This document shows, in pieces, positions 8,495 through 22,104 of a stretch of DNA of 64,000 bases. The position numbers and the translations under genes are program-made. The stretch's first letter is position 1. Every line of letters begins with the position of its first letter. The stretch is from Batkoa obscura. Its lineage: Eukaryota; Entomophthoromycota; Entomophthoromycetes; Entomophthorales; Batkoaceae. The DNA is taken from assembly GCA_030770535.1 (NCBI GenBank), contig JASVEC010000014.1, positions 992,001 to 1,056,000 on the forward strand. The letters run 5' to 3'. The notes under the pieces were generated by a model. It ran no database searches, was not told the DNA's origin, and saw only the letters and a list, made by a program, of their open reading frames with translations.

Positions 8495-11437
8495 TTAAGG
8501 TTTTTCCATAGCTAAAAGGGTATAATCGATAAGATAAGATTGAGTAATAAGTTCATCTAATTTAGAATAATGCCTTTGAGTGTAAGGCAATAAAGCACTG
8601 ATATTCTATTTAAATAAAATTATTGGTATCAATATTTAATTTGATATATTATTATAAGAATAATTTACCTCTTTAATATTAGAAACACTTGATAAATATT
8701 CCACTGAATGATGTTTTAATATTAAATATAAAATTGATTGTGCTATATGTGAAAATCTTCCGTTGGTATTCCATTCTTTGATAAATTCAATGATTTTACT
8801 TAACTATAATATGAATCCAATTTAACATTTTATACTATTACTATAGCGAAATTTCTTTACCTTTTGACTGTTTAATTTTGTAAATAGTTCATCTACCTTT
8901 AAAGATCCAGTAACACTAGTATCACCTATAAAATCAGATTAAGATCAATATACACACTATTAAATAAAAACTTACTCAGTTCTCTGTTTTCCGAAATTTG
9001 ATTTAAAACTCTAAAAAGTTGAGCTGGATGATTTAATTCAAAACAAAGTTCAATTGCCTTGACATAATCTTTTTTAACTAAACAATTTGATAATTTTTGT
9101 TCACTAAAGTAGCATAAATTAAGCACAACTATCAAAATAAATTAAAACTAAATCCTTACTTAGCAACTTTAGTTTCATTCTTGACTCTTTCCTTTTCCAT
9201 TTCTTCTTCTGTTGTATCATTCCAAAAAGATATAACTGAATCAGCACCTCCACTGACAACTACTTTTTCGTCCGGGCGGATGGCTAAGGTCCAGATCTAA
9301 ATGACAAATAAATTTCCCAGCTTGTTAATATCTCCAATAAACTTACTTTATCCTCATGATTATCCAATGTAGTTACACATTCACTTGTTTTAACATCCCA
9401 TAATTTAACTAAACCATCCGAGCCAGCCGATATCAATTGTAATCCAGATGAAAAGAATTGGACATTTAATACAGAATTACTGTGGCCTTCAAAGGTCTAT
9501 TTTGTTAAAAATTCAATTAATGTCAAAAACAAATCAGGTCAAACATCATAAACTTACTCTAATACAACTGAAATCATTAATATTCCAAAGCTTGATTGTT
9601 TTATCTCCAGAACTGGTGGCTACAACAGGGTTTTGTTCGGAAAAGTTGACACTCCAAACACCTCTTTTATGGCCTTTCAAAGTTCCTAAAAGCGCACCAT
9701 CTTCAGTGTTCCAGATCTATAATAAACATTAGTAAAAGTAAAAAAAACGAAATTTGATACTTACTTTAGCAGTTTTATCTTGAGAACCAGTAGCAATATA
9801 CCTATCCGAAGGTGAAAAAGTAATTGTATTAATATCTTTATCATGAGCTTGGAAAGTATAAACTGAAGTTGGTTTATAAACTTCATCGTTTTCTTCCTTA
9901 TTTAAAGCTGGTGTAAAATCCCATAATTTAATGGTACGATCTTGAGATCCAGTTGCCATTAAATGCTTATGATCTGATTTATTAGAAATTGCCACAGCCC
10001 CTACAGCTTCTGCATGACCTGAGCAAATAGCCAAGCAATTGACTTTAGGCGAACCTTTACTGGTATCTACTTGCCATATTCTAGCTGAATGATCTTTGGA
10101 TCCGGTGGCAATGATATTGGACCAGGATCTAGTGGCTAATACAAGTACCATGTCTGAATGGCCACTTACTAAAGTACAGTCCAAGTCTTCAGTGTTGTAA
10201 ATACGAAAGCTTTCTGAGTTGCAAGCTACACCTAAATAACTTCCAGCACCTTGTTGTTCGCTACCAATATATTTTAAATCTACAATTTCATCGGTATAAC
10301 CCACAATTTGTTTAATTAAGCTTAAATCTTTTTCAAGTGAATAAGTTAAAATATTATGATCATCGGATATAGTTGTTATTGTTTTTTGTTGTTTATTAAT
10401 AAATAAATCCGTCAACGAATGTTGTTTAGCTTGAAATTGAGGTTGTTGGTATACTTGTTTACCATCTTTAAAGTTGTAAATTTTAATTAATCCAGTTTCA
10501 CCACCAATAAAAAATAACTCATTGTTAGTGATCTCAACCGCATTTTTTAAACAATCTTTTGGTAGAAAGCCAACATTTTCAATACTTTCATAAACTGGAA
10601 TAGATTTAACTAATTCAAACTTCTTTAAATTCCAAATATTTACTACTTTATCTCTTGAGCCTGATAATAAGTAGCTGCCATCCTTAGATATATCTAAACC
10701 ACGAATAACCGATCCGTGATTGATTAAAGTAGTTAAACATTTACTTTTATTTAAATCCCATACTTTAATATTACAATCATTAGCTCCACTTATTAACCAT
10801 AACTTATTACTATTAGCTTCGGACAACTTATGAAATTTTAAACTAGAAATAACACCACTATGACCTTTAAATTGATGGGTCAAAAAGCCACCAACTATAT
10901 CATACAGCTTGATGCTACTATCAGCTGAACCAGTAGCTACTATTGTTGAACTATCATCGATTTCAATACAAATAACAGGGGCATCATTAGACTAAAAAAT
11001 GTTAATAAAAAAACGGATCAATATTAGATTCAAATTGCTCACTTTAAATTGACGTATAATTTTATAAGTAGTTAGATCCCAAATATATAACATTAAAGAC
11101 CTTGAAGCAGATACTAAATACTTTTCATCTTTTGATATACAAAAGCTAGTAATAATCTCAGAATCCTAAAACTAACATTAGTACTGTTGATTGACTATTA
11201 TTATTTTATCTATTACCCCTTTTAGAGTATGTAAAACTTTGCCGTTTTTAAATTCAGATACAATAATATCTTCACCTAAAGTACTATAGATTCTTTCTAA
11301 ATCGGAAGATACTCTTACTTTTCCTCCAGTGTAAATGGACTCGATGGTCCCACTTAAACTAAAACTAAATTATTGTTAATGAGGGTTCTTTATGACCTAA
11401 TGATCTAACTCTACCTTTTTTTAAGTTGCTCTTTCAT
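8495..11437 (-). CDS. UTP13: U3 snoRNP WD40 protein Utp13 (TBL3)
   Basis: Spliced gene; start MKEQLKK at 11437 (23 nt first exon, intron GTAGAG), end ...YTLLAMEKP at 8495. The translated exons give a long series of WD40 repeats (for example IKVWDLNKSKC, VNIWNLKKFE, ARIWQVDTS, IKLWDFTP, IKLWNINDF, VKLWDVKT), enough for a tandem double beta-propeller. A helical C-terminal segment follows (LSNCLVKKDYVKAIELCFEL, HPAQLFRVL), characteristic of the Utp13 family. Known role: subunit of the UTP-B/SSU processome in the nucleolus, needed for 18S rRNA maturation. The longest exon is about 1.2 kb (near 9770-10990). One intron uses AAA|GTGAGC as donor. The first acceptor is ambiguous by six bases (TTTAG or TTTTAG), both in frame. 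Confidence 0.9.
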
Positions 11438-11559
11438 TTTACTTTATCTGAATAAACAATATTCAACAAGTTTTAATTTAAATTTTATTTGGAATTTAGT
11501 TTTGAACCAATCAAGTTGATATTTGGAATTTTGGAATAATAAACAGAAATCATTTATTA

Positions 11560-11640
11560 CACATAAATAAAAATATATAAATAAAAATATATAAATAAAA
11601 ATATATAAATAAAAATATATAAATAATAAATATGTAAATA
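11560..11640. repeat. AT-rich minisatellite between UTP13 and MRPL10
   Basis: Roughly 14 bp units of the form AAATAAAAATATAT repeat about five times in the short spacer between the UTP13 start (11437) and the uL15m stop (11732). Confidence 0.8.
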
Positions 11641-11731
11641 ATAAGTATATCCAATACAATAATAAAAAGCAAATAAAATAACAATAATTTTAAGTTAAAT
11701 CCATTTTATTTTCTATAAAAAATCTACTAAT

Positions 11732-12690
11732 TTATTCTTCCTTTACCCCTTCTTTAGCAAGATAACCACGATTTTTTGGATTAGTATAATAAGCTAAAAT
11801 AAATAATTAAAACTCCATATTAAAAAGCAAAATGTAATTCCACTTACCAATATCTTTCTTTTTCATAGGTTTAGCTGATTTTGGGATTTTAGCAAATTTA
11901 TCAGGTCTAAGGTGAGCACGCATAGCTAATGGGTTATAATAAACAGTAGTTAAATTTCCACCCTTTTCTTCGATAGTCTCAATAGCTCTTTGAGTAGCTT
12001 GAGATACCTCGATTTTAATTGGAGTGTTTAAATATTCACCTCCCTAAAAAAATAAAAATAAAAACCATCCTAATAATATTCTATTCTGAAAAATTAGTCT
12101 AATCTGAAAGCTTACATCTCCTAATAATTTAACTCCATCTTTAAATTTATGTAAACATCCAGAATCAATTAAACTTTTCATTGTAATTAATTTACTAGGA
12201 TCAATTCGTCCAGTATCAATCCAACGTTGAACTCGATTTAATCTTAATGGTTTAATATCATATGCATGTCTAAAAAAAGGCCATTAATACTTTTCACCAA
12301 AAAACTCTTTGTCCTTTTTATCACTTACACATTCTTAAATCCTCTCTTTGGAATCAATTTCTTAATTGGAGTTTGTCCACCTTCAAACCCAAGTCTAGGT
12401 TTGGAATTACCAGATCGTGCTTTTTGACCTTTATGACCACGACCACATGTTTTTCCATGTCCAGAACTACGTCCTCTACCTACTCTTTTTCTCTCTTTAA
12501 TAGCTCCTGGATTATCTTGAATCGTATTCAATTTGACTGGTATTCTTGGGGCATTCACTAATAATCCCATACTTCTCCTAAGGCTTAGATTGGGCTGAAT
12601 TAAACATTGGCGAGTGATATTGCCAATGTTTAATTTTAATACATTTGGGAGCATTATTAAAATTAAACGTGGATTTTGATTCAAATTCAA
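11732..12690 (-). CDS. MRPL10: Mitochondrial large-subunit ribosomal protein uL15m
   Basis: Spliced gene of four exons. The first exon carries the uL15 signature: [30 protein letters not shown] then GFEGGQTP, a Gly/Arg-rich rRNA-binding loop (written here in pieces; residues about 67-110). Later exons read [16 protein letters not shown], a [22 protein letters not shown] segment and a tail ending [14 protein letters not shown]. The 40-60 residue hydrophobic/basic N-terminal extension fits a mitochondrial presequence and separates it from cytosolic uL15. Start chosen at 12690; M at 12651 (MLPNVLK) is also possible. It is divergent from the ENT3-like gene with 292 bp between starts. Confidence 0.9.
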
Positions 12691-12982
12691 TTGATGTTTT
12701 GTGTTTTAGTAAATTATTATGGGATTCCCCTTAAAATTAAATGAGTCTTGTTAATTCATTGTTAATTTTCTTCAATGGTTCTTATACAAGTTGAGATTGA
12801 ACTAATTAAAAACTAGTGGTTATAAAATTCATTTCGAAATGATTTGTTCGATTATAAATTTCGTTAAAATTTTAATAACAATTGAAATTTAAATCAAATT
12901 AAATTTTTAGTGCCACTTTTTTATATTCATCAATTTTTAAATTACTTTTTAGATAAAAATAATTACAAATCACATATAAACA

Positions 12983-14978
12983 ATGGATTATTTTTATGAA
13001 GCAAAAACAATCTTACAAAAAGTGTAATTATGAAAAACTTCTATTCATGAACTCAAAAACTAACTTTTGTTTTCTCTTTTAGTAAACATGCTGTATTAAA
13101 CTTGACAGAAATGGAGTCGAAAGTGATGGAAGCTACTAATGGAGAAAAATGGGGAGCATCTTCAACTTTAATGCAAGAAATAGCCAAAGGGACCTTTCAT
13201 TTGTAAGTATCAACTAATTTACATTTTTAGTTAATAAAAAATACATTAACTTTACTTAAAAGTCAACAATTCAATGAAGTAATGAACATCATTACTAAAC
13301 GTTTAACTGAAAGAGAGCCAGAAAGATGGAGACACGTTTATAAAGTAAAAATTGATATAATTTTTGATTATAACAAAAGTGTTTAATTATTTTAATACTA
13401 TTATTAGGCTTTGACCTTATTAGAATATTTAATTAAAAATGGTAGTGAAAAAGTAGTGGACTATTCAAGATCTCATATTTCGATTATAAAAAGTTTACGT
13501 AGTTTTAATTATATCGATGAAAAAGGAAAAGATCAAGGAATCAATGGTACGCTTCTTTATTTATATATCGTTTGTGGATTTTTTTATTAATTATTTTAAT
13601 TTATTAGTAAAAAATCGTAGTAAAGAAATTGTGGACTTGTTAAGTTCTACTGAAAAAATAAAAGAAGAAAGAAAAAAAGCCAAAGCAAACAAATCAAAAT
13701 ATGTCGGTATTGGCTCAGAACCAACCGGCTTTAGTTCTAATTCAATGAATGGGTTTGGTTCTGGTCCATCTTATTCTTCAAGTGGAATTGGTTCGAATTA
13801 TGGTAATTCAAGGTTTGAAGGTAACTTTTATTTTTATTTAATAATAACATGTAATGAATAATATTTATTTACATTAGAATCAGTTAGTAGTTCTAGATTT
13901 AATGATAATGACGATTATGGAGAATCTACTTTTAATAATGATAATGATAATTCATTTAAAAATAAACAAGAATCGCCATTACCACCAACTCCTAACGTAG
14001 AGGATTTATTTTCTTTTGATGAACCAGAACCAAGTATCAATAATAATAATAATAATAATAGTGGAATCAATAATAGTAATAATAATAACGATGATTGGAG
14101 TGATTTTAAAGGTTCTAATAATGATTTTGGTAAATTTAGTAGTTTATAATAATATTCATATTAACAATATACTAATTCTGATAACTCTCATTCTTTTTAT
14201 AGATGATTTTGGTGATTTCCAATCGATTTCAGCTACAAATAATAATCCTCAAACTTCCACTTTTTCAACTCAAAAAGACACTTCATTTCCGTTAGATTTT
14301 ATGAGCAATGATAGTAATTTAACAACATCAACTATTCCTGTTAGTGCTACACAATCTAAAGTAAAGGATCCACTCGATGACTTATTAGGTGAAATAGATT
14401 CTGTTACTGCGAATAACAATAAAGTACAATCAAAGATTGCTGGAAATACATTGAGTGTGAATAACAATAATAATAACAATAATAGCAACAAAAATATCCA
14501 AACCACACAAGCTACTCAAACCAATAAAAATGATATTTGGAGCCAACATTCTAATTTATTTTCTTTGGATAATTTATCATTTGGAGGTAATAATTCTAAT
14601 AACAATAATAGCAACAATCATCAAAAGAAACCAAGTATGAATTCGATGTATAGTAATAACAATGGAAATATGAATAACAACAACAATACATTGAACTTCA
14701 ACAATAATAACAATAATAATAGTATATTTAATACCAATAATAGTAATTTTAATTTAATCAATAATACAACTGGGTTTAGTAATTCATTGCAAAACAATAA
14801 CACTTCATTTAACAGCAATAATAACTTTAATTCAAGTATGAATTTTAGTAATAACAGTTTTGGTAATAATAATTTTGGTAATAGTAATATGCGCGGTGGT
14901 ATGAATAATATGACTTCCTCATCAACTGCTAAACCCTTATCTCAAGATGATTTAAAAGATTTAGATTCTTTAATTTAA
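12983..14978 (+). CDS. ENT3: ENTH-domain clathrin adaptor, Ent3/epsinR type
   Basis: Spliced from MDYFYEAKTILQKV (12983; first donor GT|GTAATT). The ENTH domain spans the first ~140 residues: NLTEMESKVMEATNGEKWGASS, then ERWRHVYKALTLLEYLIKNGSE and KGKDQGINVKNRSKEIVDLL, read in separate exons. This domain binds phosphoinositides and, in Ent3, SNAREs at the trans-Golgi network and endosomes. The tail is disordered and Asn-rich, with acidic-phenylalanine motifs (DDWSDFKG, DDFGDFQS) that bind the ears of GGA and AP-1 adaptors in this family, plus VEDLFSFDEP as a possible clathrin-box-like site. Long Asn runs come from AAT/AAC repeats. The Ent3 assignment over Ent1/2 rests on the DFGDF motifs and on no visible ubiquitin-interacting motif. 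Confidence 0.86.
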
Positions 14979-15259
14979 AATAAGGGTTAGATCAGAGACT
15001 TTTCCTAGGATGAACAATATTACAAATGAATAAAAAAATTATATTTTATATTATTTCATTATTATTATCTTTATGTATAGTTTTAAATAAATTTAATTTA
15101 TTTAAGTTCTTGATTATTTTGTTGACTTTAATTGATTGGCCCAAATTTATTTTAATGCATCATTCCAAAAATACTCCAAATTCAACTCAAGCTTTTAAAC
15201 CCTATTGTTCATATTTAAATAACAGCATTTCAACATCTTATTTTATTGAATCTGTCAAA

Positions 15260-15418
15260 ATGATTACCGACGAACAATTACAAAATTTAGTCAATTATTG
15301 TGGTATTTTAATCTTAGTTTTAATCTTAATTCATCACTTTATTCATATTAATGGAGATAAAATTGGCAGTGGGAAGAATGTATCAATGGGAAAAGAAATT
15401 AAGATTAAAAAGAAATAA
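15260..15418 (+). CDS. OST4: Oligosaccharyltransferase subunit Ost4
   Basis: 52 aa from MITDEQLQNLVNYCGILILV. Known Ost4 proteins are 30-40 aa, start M-I-(S/T)-D-x-Q-L and consist of one membrane helix; this matches in the first 35 residues, with the helix about residues 13-28, then a short basic tail ending KKK. Role: small ER-membrane subunit that stabilises the Stt3-Ost3/6 subcomplex of the N-glycosylation enzyme. The open frame extends upstream to 15026, but that extension shows no family resemblance, so I chose the internal ATG. The lysine-rich extension past residue 35 is longer than usual. It lies 281 bp after ENT3, same strand. Confidence 0.85.
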   Translation: MITDEQLQNLVNYCGILILVLILIHHFIHINGDKIGSGKNVSMGKEIKIKKK

Positions 15419-15861
15419 TAGATAAGAAAAATCAATAGGGATGATCGGTGTTAAATTCAATATTGGAGTATTATTAAATTTATAATAAAGTTATCTTTTT
15501 CTATCTATAATAATTAACCCATTTATTTGATTTAAATTTTGTTAGTTCATTCTTACTTTTAATTTATTGACTTTAGCATAAAAATTTAATTTTGGTTTGA
15601 ATTATGGATCTTGATTTCTTTGTAAAATCTTGGAAACGCAAAATAGTTTACTAACCCTTTATATCCTAGTTATATCTTATATACACTTATTAACATCCTC
15701 ATTTACCAAATCACCCTGTACAGTTCATCCTAACTTTACGCAAACTCCATTTCTCTTTATATTGTAAAGTTTCCTATTTTTGCAAAAATTTTCTACCATC
15801 TAAATTTCGAAAATCCTTGCTTTTTAAAATATTACTCTTAAATTTTTAAATCCTAGAAATT

Positions 15862-18800
15862 ATGAAATATCAAACTAAAAAAAGAGGACGTGAAGAAAAG
15901 GTACACTTATATACATATAATAAACAATTTTAGCTTTAATTATTATTTTAATTTAGAGTATTAAACTTCAAAAGAGAGAAGAAAGTGATAGTGACTTGGG
16001 GATTAGTGATGATGGCGAAGACTTGATGGAAAAGGCTATGAGTTATAAGGAGGAAGTGGAAAAGAGTGAAGAAGAGAGTGAAGAAGAGAGTGAAGAAGAG
16101 ATAGAAAATACAGGAAATATAGAAAATGTAGAAGAAGTTGATAGTTCCGATTCCGAAGCGAAGTTCATCAAGTCTAAAAAAAATGGAGAGAAAAGCAAGT
16201 TTAATCTACCACAAGTTGGTGAAGTAGCTGATATTTTGAATATTGAAGAACAGTTCGGCTCCAATTTATTTAAGTTACAGGTAAATTCTTTAAAGATTGG
16301 ATATTTGGGAAGTGAAGTTAATAGTTGTTTATTTTTAGATTGAAGAGTTAATAAAAAGAAATCAAGTATCTTTTGGTAATTTAAAAGAGTTAGAATTAGA
16401 ATTAAAGAGCATTAAGTCAATATTGGAAAATAGTCAAGAGTCATTAGAATTAAAAGTAAGTTATAATATACTTATTACTCAACTTAAAATAATGATAACT
16501 AAATGATACTTTATTCAGTTGACAGAAGCTTATAAATTATTTGAAATGGATGGGATTAAAATTCCATTTCCAGAGCCAAAACCAGAATTAAACTCCAACT
16601 TTAAATATTCTTATATAAAACCAGATAAGATTAATATCATTGGTAGTTATCCATTAAATACTTTATGCAAGTTACCAGATAAAGAAATCAGTATCGATAT
16701 GTTATTAGAAATGCCAGAAGTAAGTGATTTAATATTAATTATAATATTAAAGGTATTAAGAGTTATTTTTTATAGGTCTTATTTGTTGAAAAAGATTATT
16801 TAAATTTACGTTATTTTTATAAACGTAGTTATTATGTAGCTCATTTAGCTAAGTTGTTTCAAAGTCAAAAGAAATATGCTATTAATTATTATTTAATTGA
16901 TAATGATTATCGTAAACCAGGATTATGTATTAAATATAAAACATACCAAATTAATTTGATACCTAGTATTAATAGTAAAGTATTTCGATTAATTAGATTT
17001 AGTCCAATCAAAAATAATTTAAGATTAAATTATTTGAATCCAAATAATATTACAACAGAAGAACAAGATCAACCTGCTACACCATTATATAATACTTTGT
17101 TAATAAGAGATACCTTATATTTAAGCCATTTAACTTATTTATATCAATTTATTAAAAAATGTCCCAATTTCCAGTCTGCAATTATATTAATTAAATTATG
17201 GCTGTATTCTCACGGGATTCAATTATACTGTAAATCAATTAACGGTTTTATTTGTTCTATTTTATTAGCTCATTTATTGGAAATTAATCAAGTAAAATCT
17301 AATTTTTCTTCTTGGCAGCTATTCAAAGCATTCTTAGAATTTTTAGGTATAATTAAATTTATTATTATTATTATTATTATTATTATAAACTATAAGGATT
17401 GTTATTAATATGACTTTATATTTTAGGCAATCATGATTTTATAAAGAATCCAGTTATGATTGGTTCGTCAGAAGATCAAGTTAATGTAGGTTTAGTAATA
17501 ATAATCTAATAATTAAATTTAATAAATATTTAAATAGTTCTCAAAAGAAATATTTCAACAAAGTTTTGAAATTAGTATAATAGATCCAAGTGGATATGCT
17601 AATTTAGTACCTAATTTTAATTCTAATGAATTAAAATACGTACAAAATGAAGCTAAAATGGGATTGCAAATGATTTTACAAAATAAGCAACAATTATTTG
17701 ATTATTTATTTATTAATAATTTAAAACAAGCTTATTTAAAATTTGATCATGTTTTTAGGTAACATAATTATTTTATAAAATATTATTTATAACAACTTAA
17801 CAATAATATATTGATACTTATTTATTTTAGTTTTAAATTTAATGATAATTTATTAAAAGAGTGGTTAAATGATAAAGTATTATTAGACAATCAAAATCGG
17901 TATATTTTATTTATTAATAAGATTATATTATTTTTAAAAGAAGCATTAACCAATCGTATTCAAACTGTATTAATCAAAACCAATGATTATAGTTTATTAG
18001 ATATTAAGAAAGAAATCAATTTAAATCAATTAAATCAATCTTTATCGATTCAGTTTGGATTAATATTAGATTCAGAACATTCAAAACGATTAGTAGATCG
18101 AGGACCATCTCCATTAAATAAAAGTGAATGTAAACGATTTCAATTTTTATGGGGAAAAAAAAGTGAATTAAGAAGGTTTCAAGATGGTAATATATTAGAA
18201 AGTGTTATTTGGAATTGTCAACATATTGAAGAAAGAAGATTGATTTTATCAAAAATAATTCACTATTTATTTAAACTACATTTTAATATAACTAAAATTA
18301 ACTACTGGTCAGGTCAATTATTTAATTATATTCGACTAAATGAATTCAATTTGAGAGGAGAAGATTATTTAAAATTAACTCAAAAAGGATATCAACCAAT
18401 TATGGAAGCTTATGATCAATTAAGTACAATTTTAAAAGATACTGAAAATATACCATTATATTGCAATAAAATTATTAAAAATTCTTCACAATTAAGGTAT
18501 ACTTCTTTATTTATACCACAACCTATTTTAAATTTAGAAGAATTTAAACAATTGCCTTTTCAATTACAGTATAATGAACCAATTAAAATTATAATTGAAC
18601 ATCAAGAATCACCTCATTGGCCAAATGATTTACAAGCCTTACAAAATGTTAAATCGGCTATGTTAATGAAATATCAGCAAGAATTAGAAAATAAAGGTAT
18701 AACAAGTAGTATTGCAGTAGATCCTAAACAAACTCAATTTTATAATGGGTATCGTCCAACTTATTTAACTATTTATTTTCAACCTGGATTTTTATTTCAA

Positions 18801-19975
18801 GTATCTATTTATAGTCAAAAAGAAGAAGAATTATTATTAGAAGATAAGAACTATAAAAAAGAATATGAAAAATTTATTATTGATTATAAATTTACACCCA
18901 CAATATCTACATTTATTCATGCTTTATGTCAAACTTATCCTACGTTATCTTATGTCATTCGTATTGTTAAAAGATGGTTAAATATTCATTTATTAAGTAA
19001 TTATTTTTGTGATGAATTAATTGAATTATTATGTTCTATTATTTATACAAATTCAAGCCCATTTACTATTGCTAATTCTATTGGTGCTGGTTTTAGTCGA
19101 TTTTTATATTTATTGATCAATCATAATTTTGAATTACAGCCATTAACAATTGATTTTAATATTATTGGTGAAGATAATGAATTAAATAATAATAATAATA
19201 AATCAAATCAGCAATTAAATAATTATAGTAATAATGAAGAAATACAAATGATTAATATAATTAATAACGAAGAGTTTAATGAATTAAATTTGTTATTAAT
19301 TAATAAGAAAGTATTAAATAAAGTTAAAAAATTAGCTACAGCTAGTTTAAATTGTATTGATCAATTTATTCAAAATGGAGATATTAAAAATATTAATCGA
19401 ATGTTTTTAACACCAATGAAACAATTTGACTTAATATTAACATTAAATGAAAAATGGATATCAAATAGTTTTATGAGAATTCAATGTGATTTAAAAGAAA
19501 AAGATAATGAAGACGAAAATAATCAACAATTATTAGAGAAGATGTTCAATCAAGAAAATTCACAATTTATCGGATTAGATTTTAATCCCTTATTTTATTT
19601 TATTGAAGAGTTAAAGGTAAATTTATTTTCTATGTTATATAAAATTAAAAAAGGGTTATATATTAATTTGTATTAATTTTAGTTAAACTACCCTTATTTA
19701 TTAATTTATTATGATCAATATGGCGGTAATAAAATCGGTATCAAATTACCAGTAGTTAAAAGTAATAACTTTAAATTAACTAGTACAATCCCAATGACAC
19801 CTAAAGTAAGCTTTAATACTTTAATTATAATAACTTTAATATTAACTTTAATTTATAGAATTATATAAAAGATAATTTTGAGTTTGAATTAAATATTGAT
19901 ATATTGACTAATGAAATTCAACGACTTGGTCAAGGATTTTTAATGAAAATAGAAGTTAATCAAAGTCAAGATTAA
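15862..19975 (+). CDS. UTP22: U3 snoRNP / SSU processome protein Utp22 (NOL6, Nrap)
   Basis: Spliced gene. First exon MKYQTKKRGREEK, donor GTACAC; then an acidic Glu/Ser-rich stretch (EESEEESEE, 16060-16110), then the Nrap body: LNLRYFYKRSYYVAHLAK, LIKLWLYSHGIQ, LRRFQDGNILESVIW near 18175, and ARTYPTLSYVIR-like and IVKRWLN segments near 18920-18990. These are the nucleotidyltransferase/PAP-OAS1-like folds of the Nrap family, thought to be catalytically inactive. It ends ...KIEVNQSQD at 19975. Known role: UTP-C module of the SSU processome with Rrp7 in 18S maturation. Poly-Asn/Asp inserts and an intronic (TTA)n tract at 17360-17388 reflect the AT bias. Second U3 processome gene in this window after UTP13. 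Confidence 0.88.
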
Positions 19976-20635
19976 TCTGATTGAAAGATACAATATAGAG
20001 TAATTAAATTGATAGATATTGAAGAAAAGGAGAAGCTATTTTATAGATTTTTATTTTATTTTTAAAATAAAGTTTTATGTTTTATTATTTTAAGCAAAAC
20101 TGTTTTAGTTTGAAATTGAAATATTAGAATTAATGCACGATTAGGTGTTAGTTAATATTTATGACAGTATTAAGTTGTTAATTATTAGATAGAAGGAATA
20201 GTTAAGTAGTTATCATAAAATAGAAGTGAGGATTTTAGCTTTGGTTTTAAACTAGTTAAGATGGAATAGAATAGTAATAAATTGTAATGTTTTTATGTTG
20301 AAGATGTAAATTTTTTAAAAATCAAAATGAAAATCAAAATGAAAAAAATATTTAAATTTATTCTAAATAAGAAACGAGAATTTTTTGGAAATAATAATCA
20401 AGAATCAAATATTTTAATAAAGTACCCAACCCTCACCACCTTAAAAAAACTCATATACTAATTGAAAATTCAAGCTTACAAAACTTGTTCATCAGATAAA
20501 TTTGAAGAATAAATTTTCAAAAAAATCAGATAAAATTCTTTAAATTTCAGATTAAAAATATCTCGAAAATAATCTCAAAAAAAAGTTCATTCTTTTTTCA
20601 TTCTAACTAATTCAATCAACAAAAAAAATAAAAAA
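19976..20635. other. Intergenic, nothing recognised
   Basis: 660 bp, very AT-rich, between the UTP22 stop and the DOHH start on the same strand; presumably a 3' end and a promoter. No frame or repeat seen. Confidence 0.5.
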
Positions 20636-21791
20636 ATGACTTCTACCACTATTGATTACATTGATCTTGAACGTATATTGTTAGGACAGCCATCCGAAAA
20701 TGGTAAATCTGTTCCATTAGCTGAACGTTTCCGTGCTTTATTTAGTTTAAAAGCATTAAAAGATGATAAAGCAGTAACGATAATAGCTAAAGGTAAATAT
20801 TAATAACCTCATCTACTATCTATAAACATAAAAAGAGAATCTAAAGGTAAAAACTAAGAGAAAGGTACTAATTTTTATTTATTTTTAGCTTTTGCCGATG
20901 ATTCCGCTTTATTGAAACATGAGTTAGCTTATTGTTTAGGACAGATGAAAAACAAATCTGCTTTACCACATTTAGAAAATGTACTAAGAGATTTAAAGGA
21001 AGATCCAATGGTTCGACATGAGGTAAGTTATAGAATTCCTTATATTTCACTCAGTCTTAATTTTTCCAACTTCTTTTTTTAGGCTGCAGAAGCTATGGGT
21101 GCCATTGGAGACTCAAGTAGTATATCAATTTTAAAAGAATATCTTAAAGATGATAGTATTGATGTATCACAAACATGTGAAATTGCACTTGAAAAAATAG
21201 AATTAGAAAATAAACCGGATTTTGAATTAAAAAAGAATTCCATTTATGCTTCTATAGATCCAGCCCCACCAGCATTTGAAGATCAATCTATTGAAGAATT
21301 AGAAAAGATATTATTAGATACAGAAGTTCCGTTATTTAAAAGATATCGAGCCATGTTTTCACTAAGAAACTTAAATAGTGAAGCTTCGGTCTTAGTAAGT
21401 TTAGTTTTAATATTTTATTGTTTTCATTTCAATAACTTTTTTATTAAATAATTTGTTTTCTAATTTTATATTTCAATAGTCTTTAGCTAAAGGATTAAAA
21501 GACCCAAGTGCTTTATTTCGTCATGAAATTGCTTTTATCTTTGGTCAAATGCAACATAAAGCTTCAGTACCTGCATTAATTGAATCTTTATCGGATTCTA
21601 ACGAAGCAGCTATGGTAAGACATGAATCCGCAGAAGCTTTGGGATCCATTGCTACTCCTGAAGTTTTGAAAGTATTAGAACAATTTGCTAAAGATGATGA
21701 GCAAGTGGTTAGAGAATCTTGTATTGTTGCATTAGATATGTATGATTATGAAAATTCGGAACAGTTACATTACGCTAAAATGGAGGTTTAG
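20636..21791 (+). CDS. LIA1: Deoxyhypusine hydroxylase (HEAT-repeat diiron enzyme)
   Basis: Four exons; about 304 aa, close to human DOHH (302) and yeast Lia1 (325). Two half-domains of HEAT-like repeats, each with two His-Glu pairs that bind the diiron centre: KHELAY (H63-E64), VRHEAAEAMG (H96-E97), RHEIAF (H216-E217) and [10 protein letters not shown] (H249-E250). All four pairs are intact. Reaction: hydroxylates deoxyhypusine on eIF5A to hypusine, the last step of that modification. Acts in the cytosol. Start [14 protein letters not shown] at 20636 is the first ATG after a long AT-rich leader. Confidence 0.95.
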
Positions 21792-22104
21792 AAATGAAAA
21801 ATAAGGAGGATAATAATGAGAAATAAATGTTTATTTTATAGATTAGTAAATGATTTTTTAAATATTTTTTAATGTTATTAGATATTTATTGCCTAATTTT
21901 TTTGATTGAGAAACATTTTTTAATAGTCAAAGAGCTTGGGAGGTTAGGCTTAATTTATTAAAATTAAGTATAAAAAACTAAAATTTAATCGAAAAAATTC
22001 TAAAAAATCAATAAAGTTCAAAATTCCATTAATTTTTAGTTCTTTTTTTTCATTATAGATAACCTAATACATTGATTATAAAAAAGAGAAAAGAAATAAA
22101 AGAA
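21792..22104. other. Intergenic, nothing recognised
   Basis: 313 bp between DOHH and the importin gene; a short frame upstream of ATG 22105 only extends that gene's reading frame. Confidence 0.5.

Noticed and set aside
14270-14818. Leu-rich minus-strand frames opposite ENT3
   Set aside because: Antisense of Asn-rich AAT/AAC runs of the real gene.
15026-15259. Longer N-terminus for the OST4 frame
   Set aside because: The extension lacks family resemblance, while MITDEQL at 15260 is the conserved Ost4 start.
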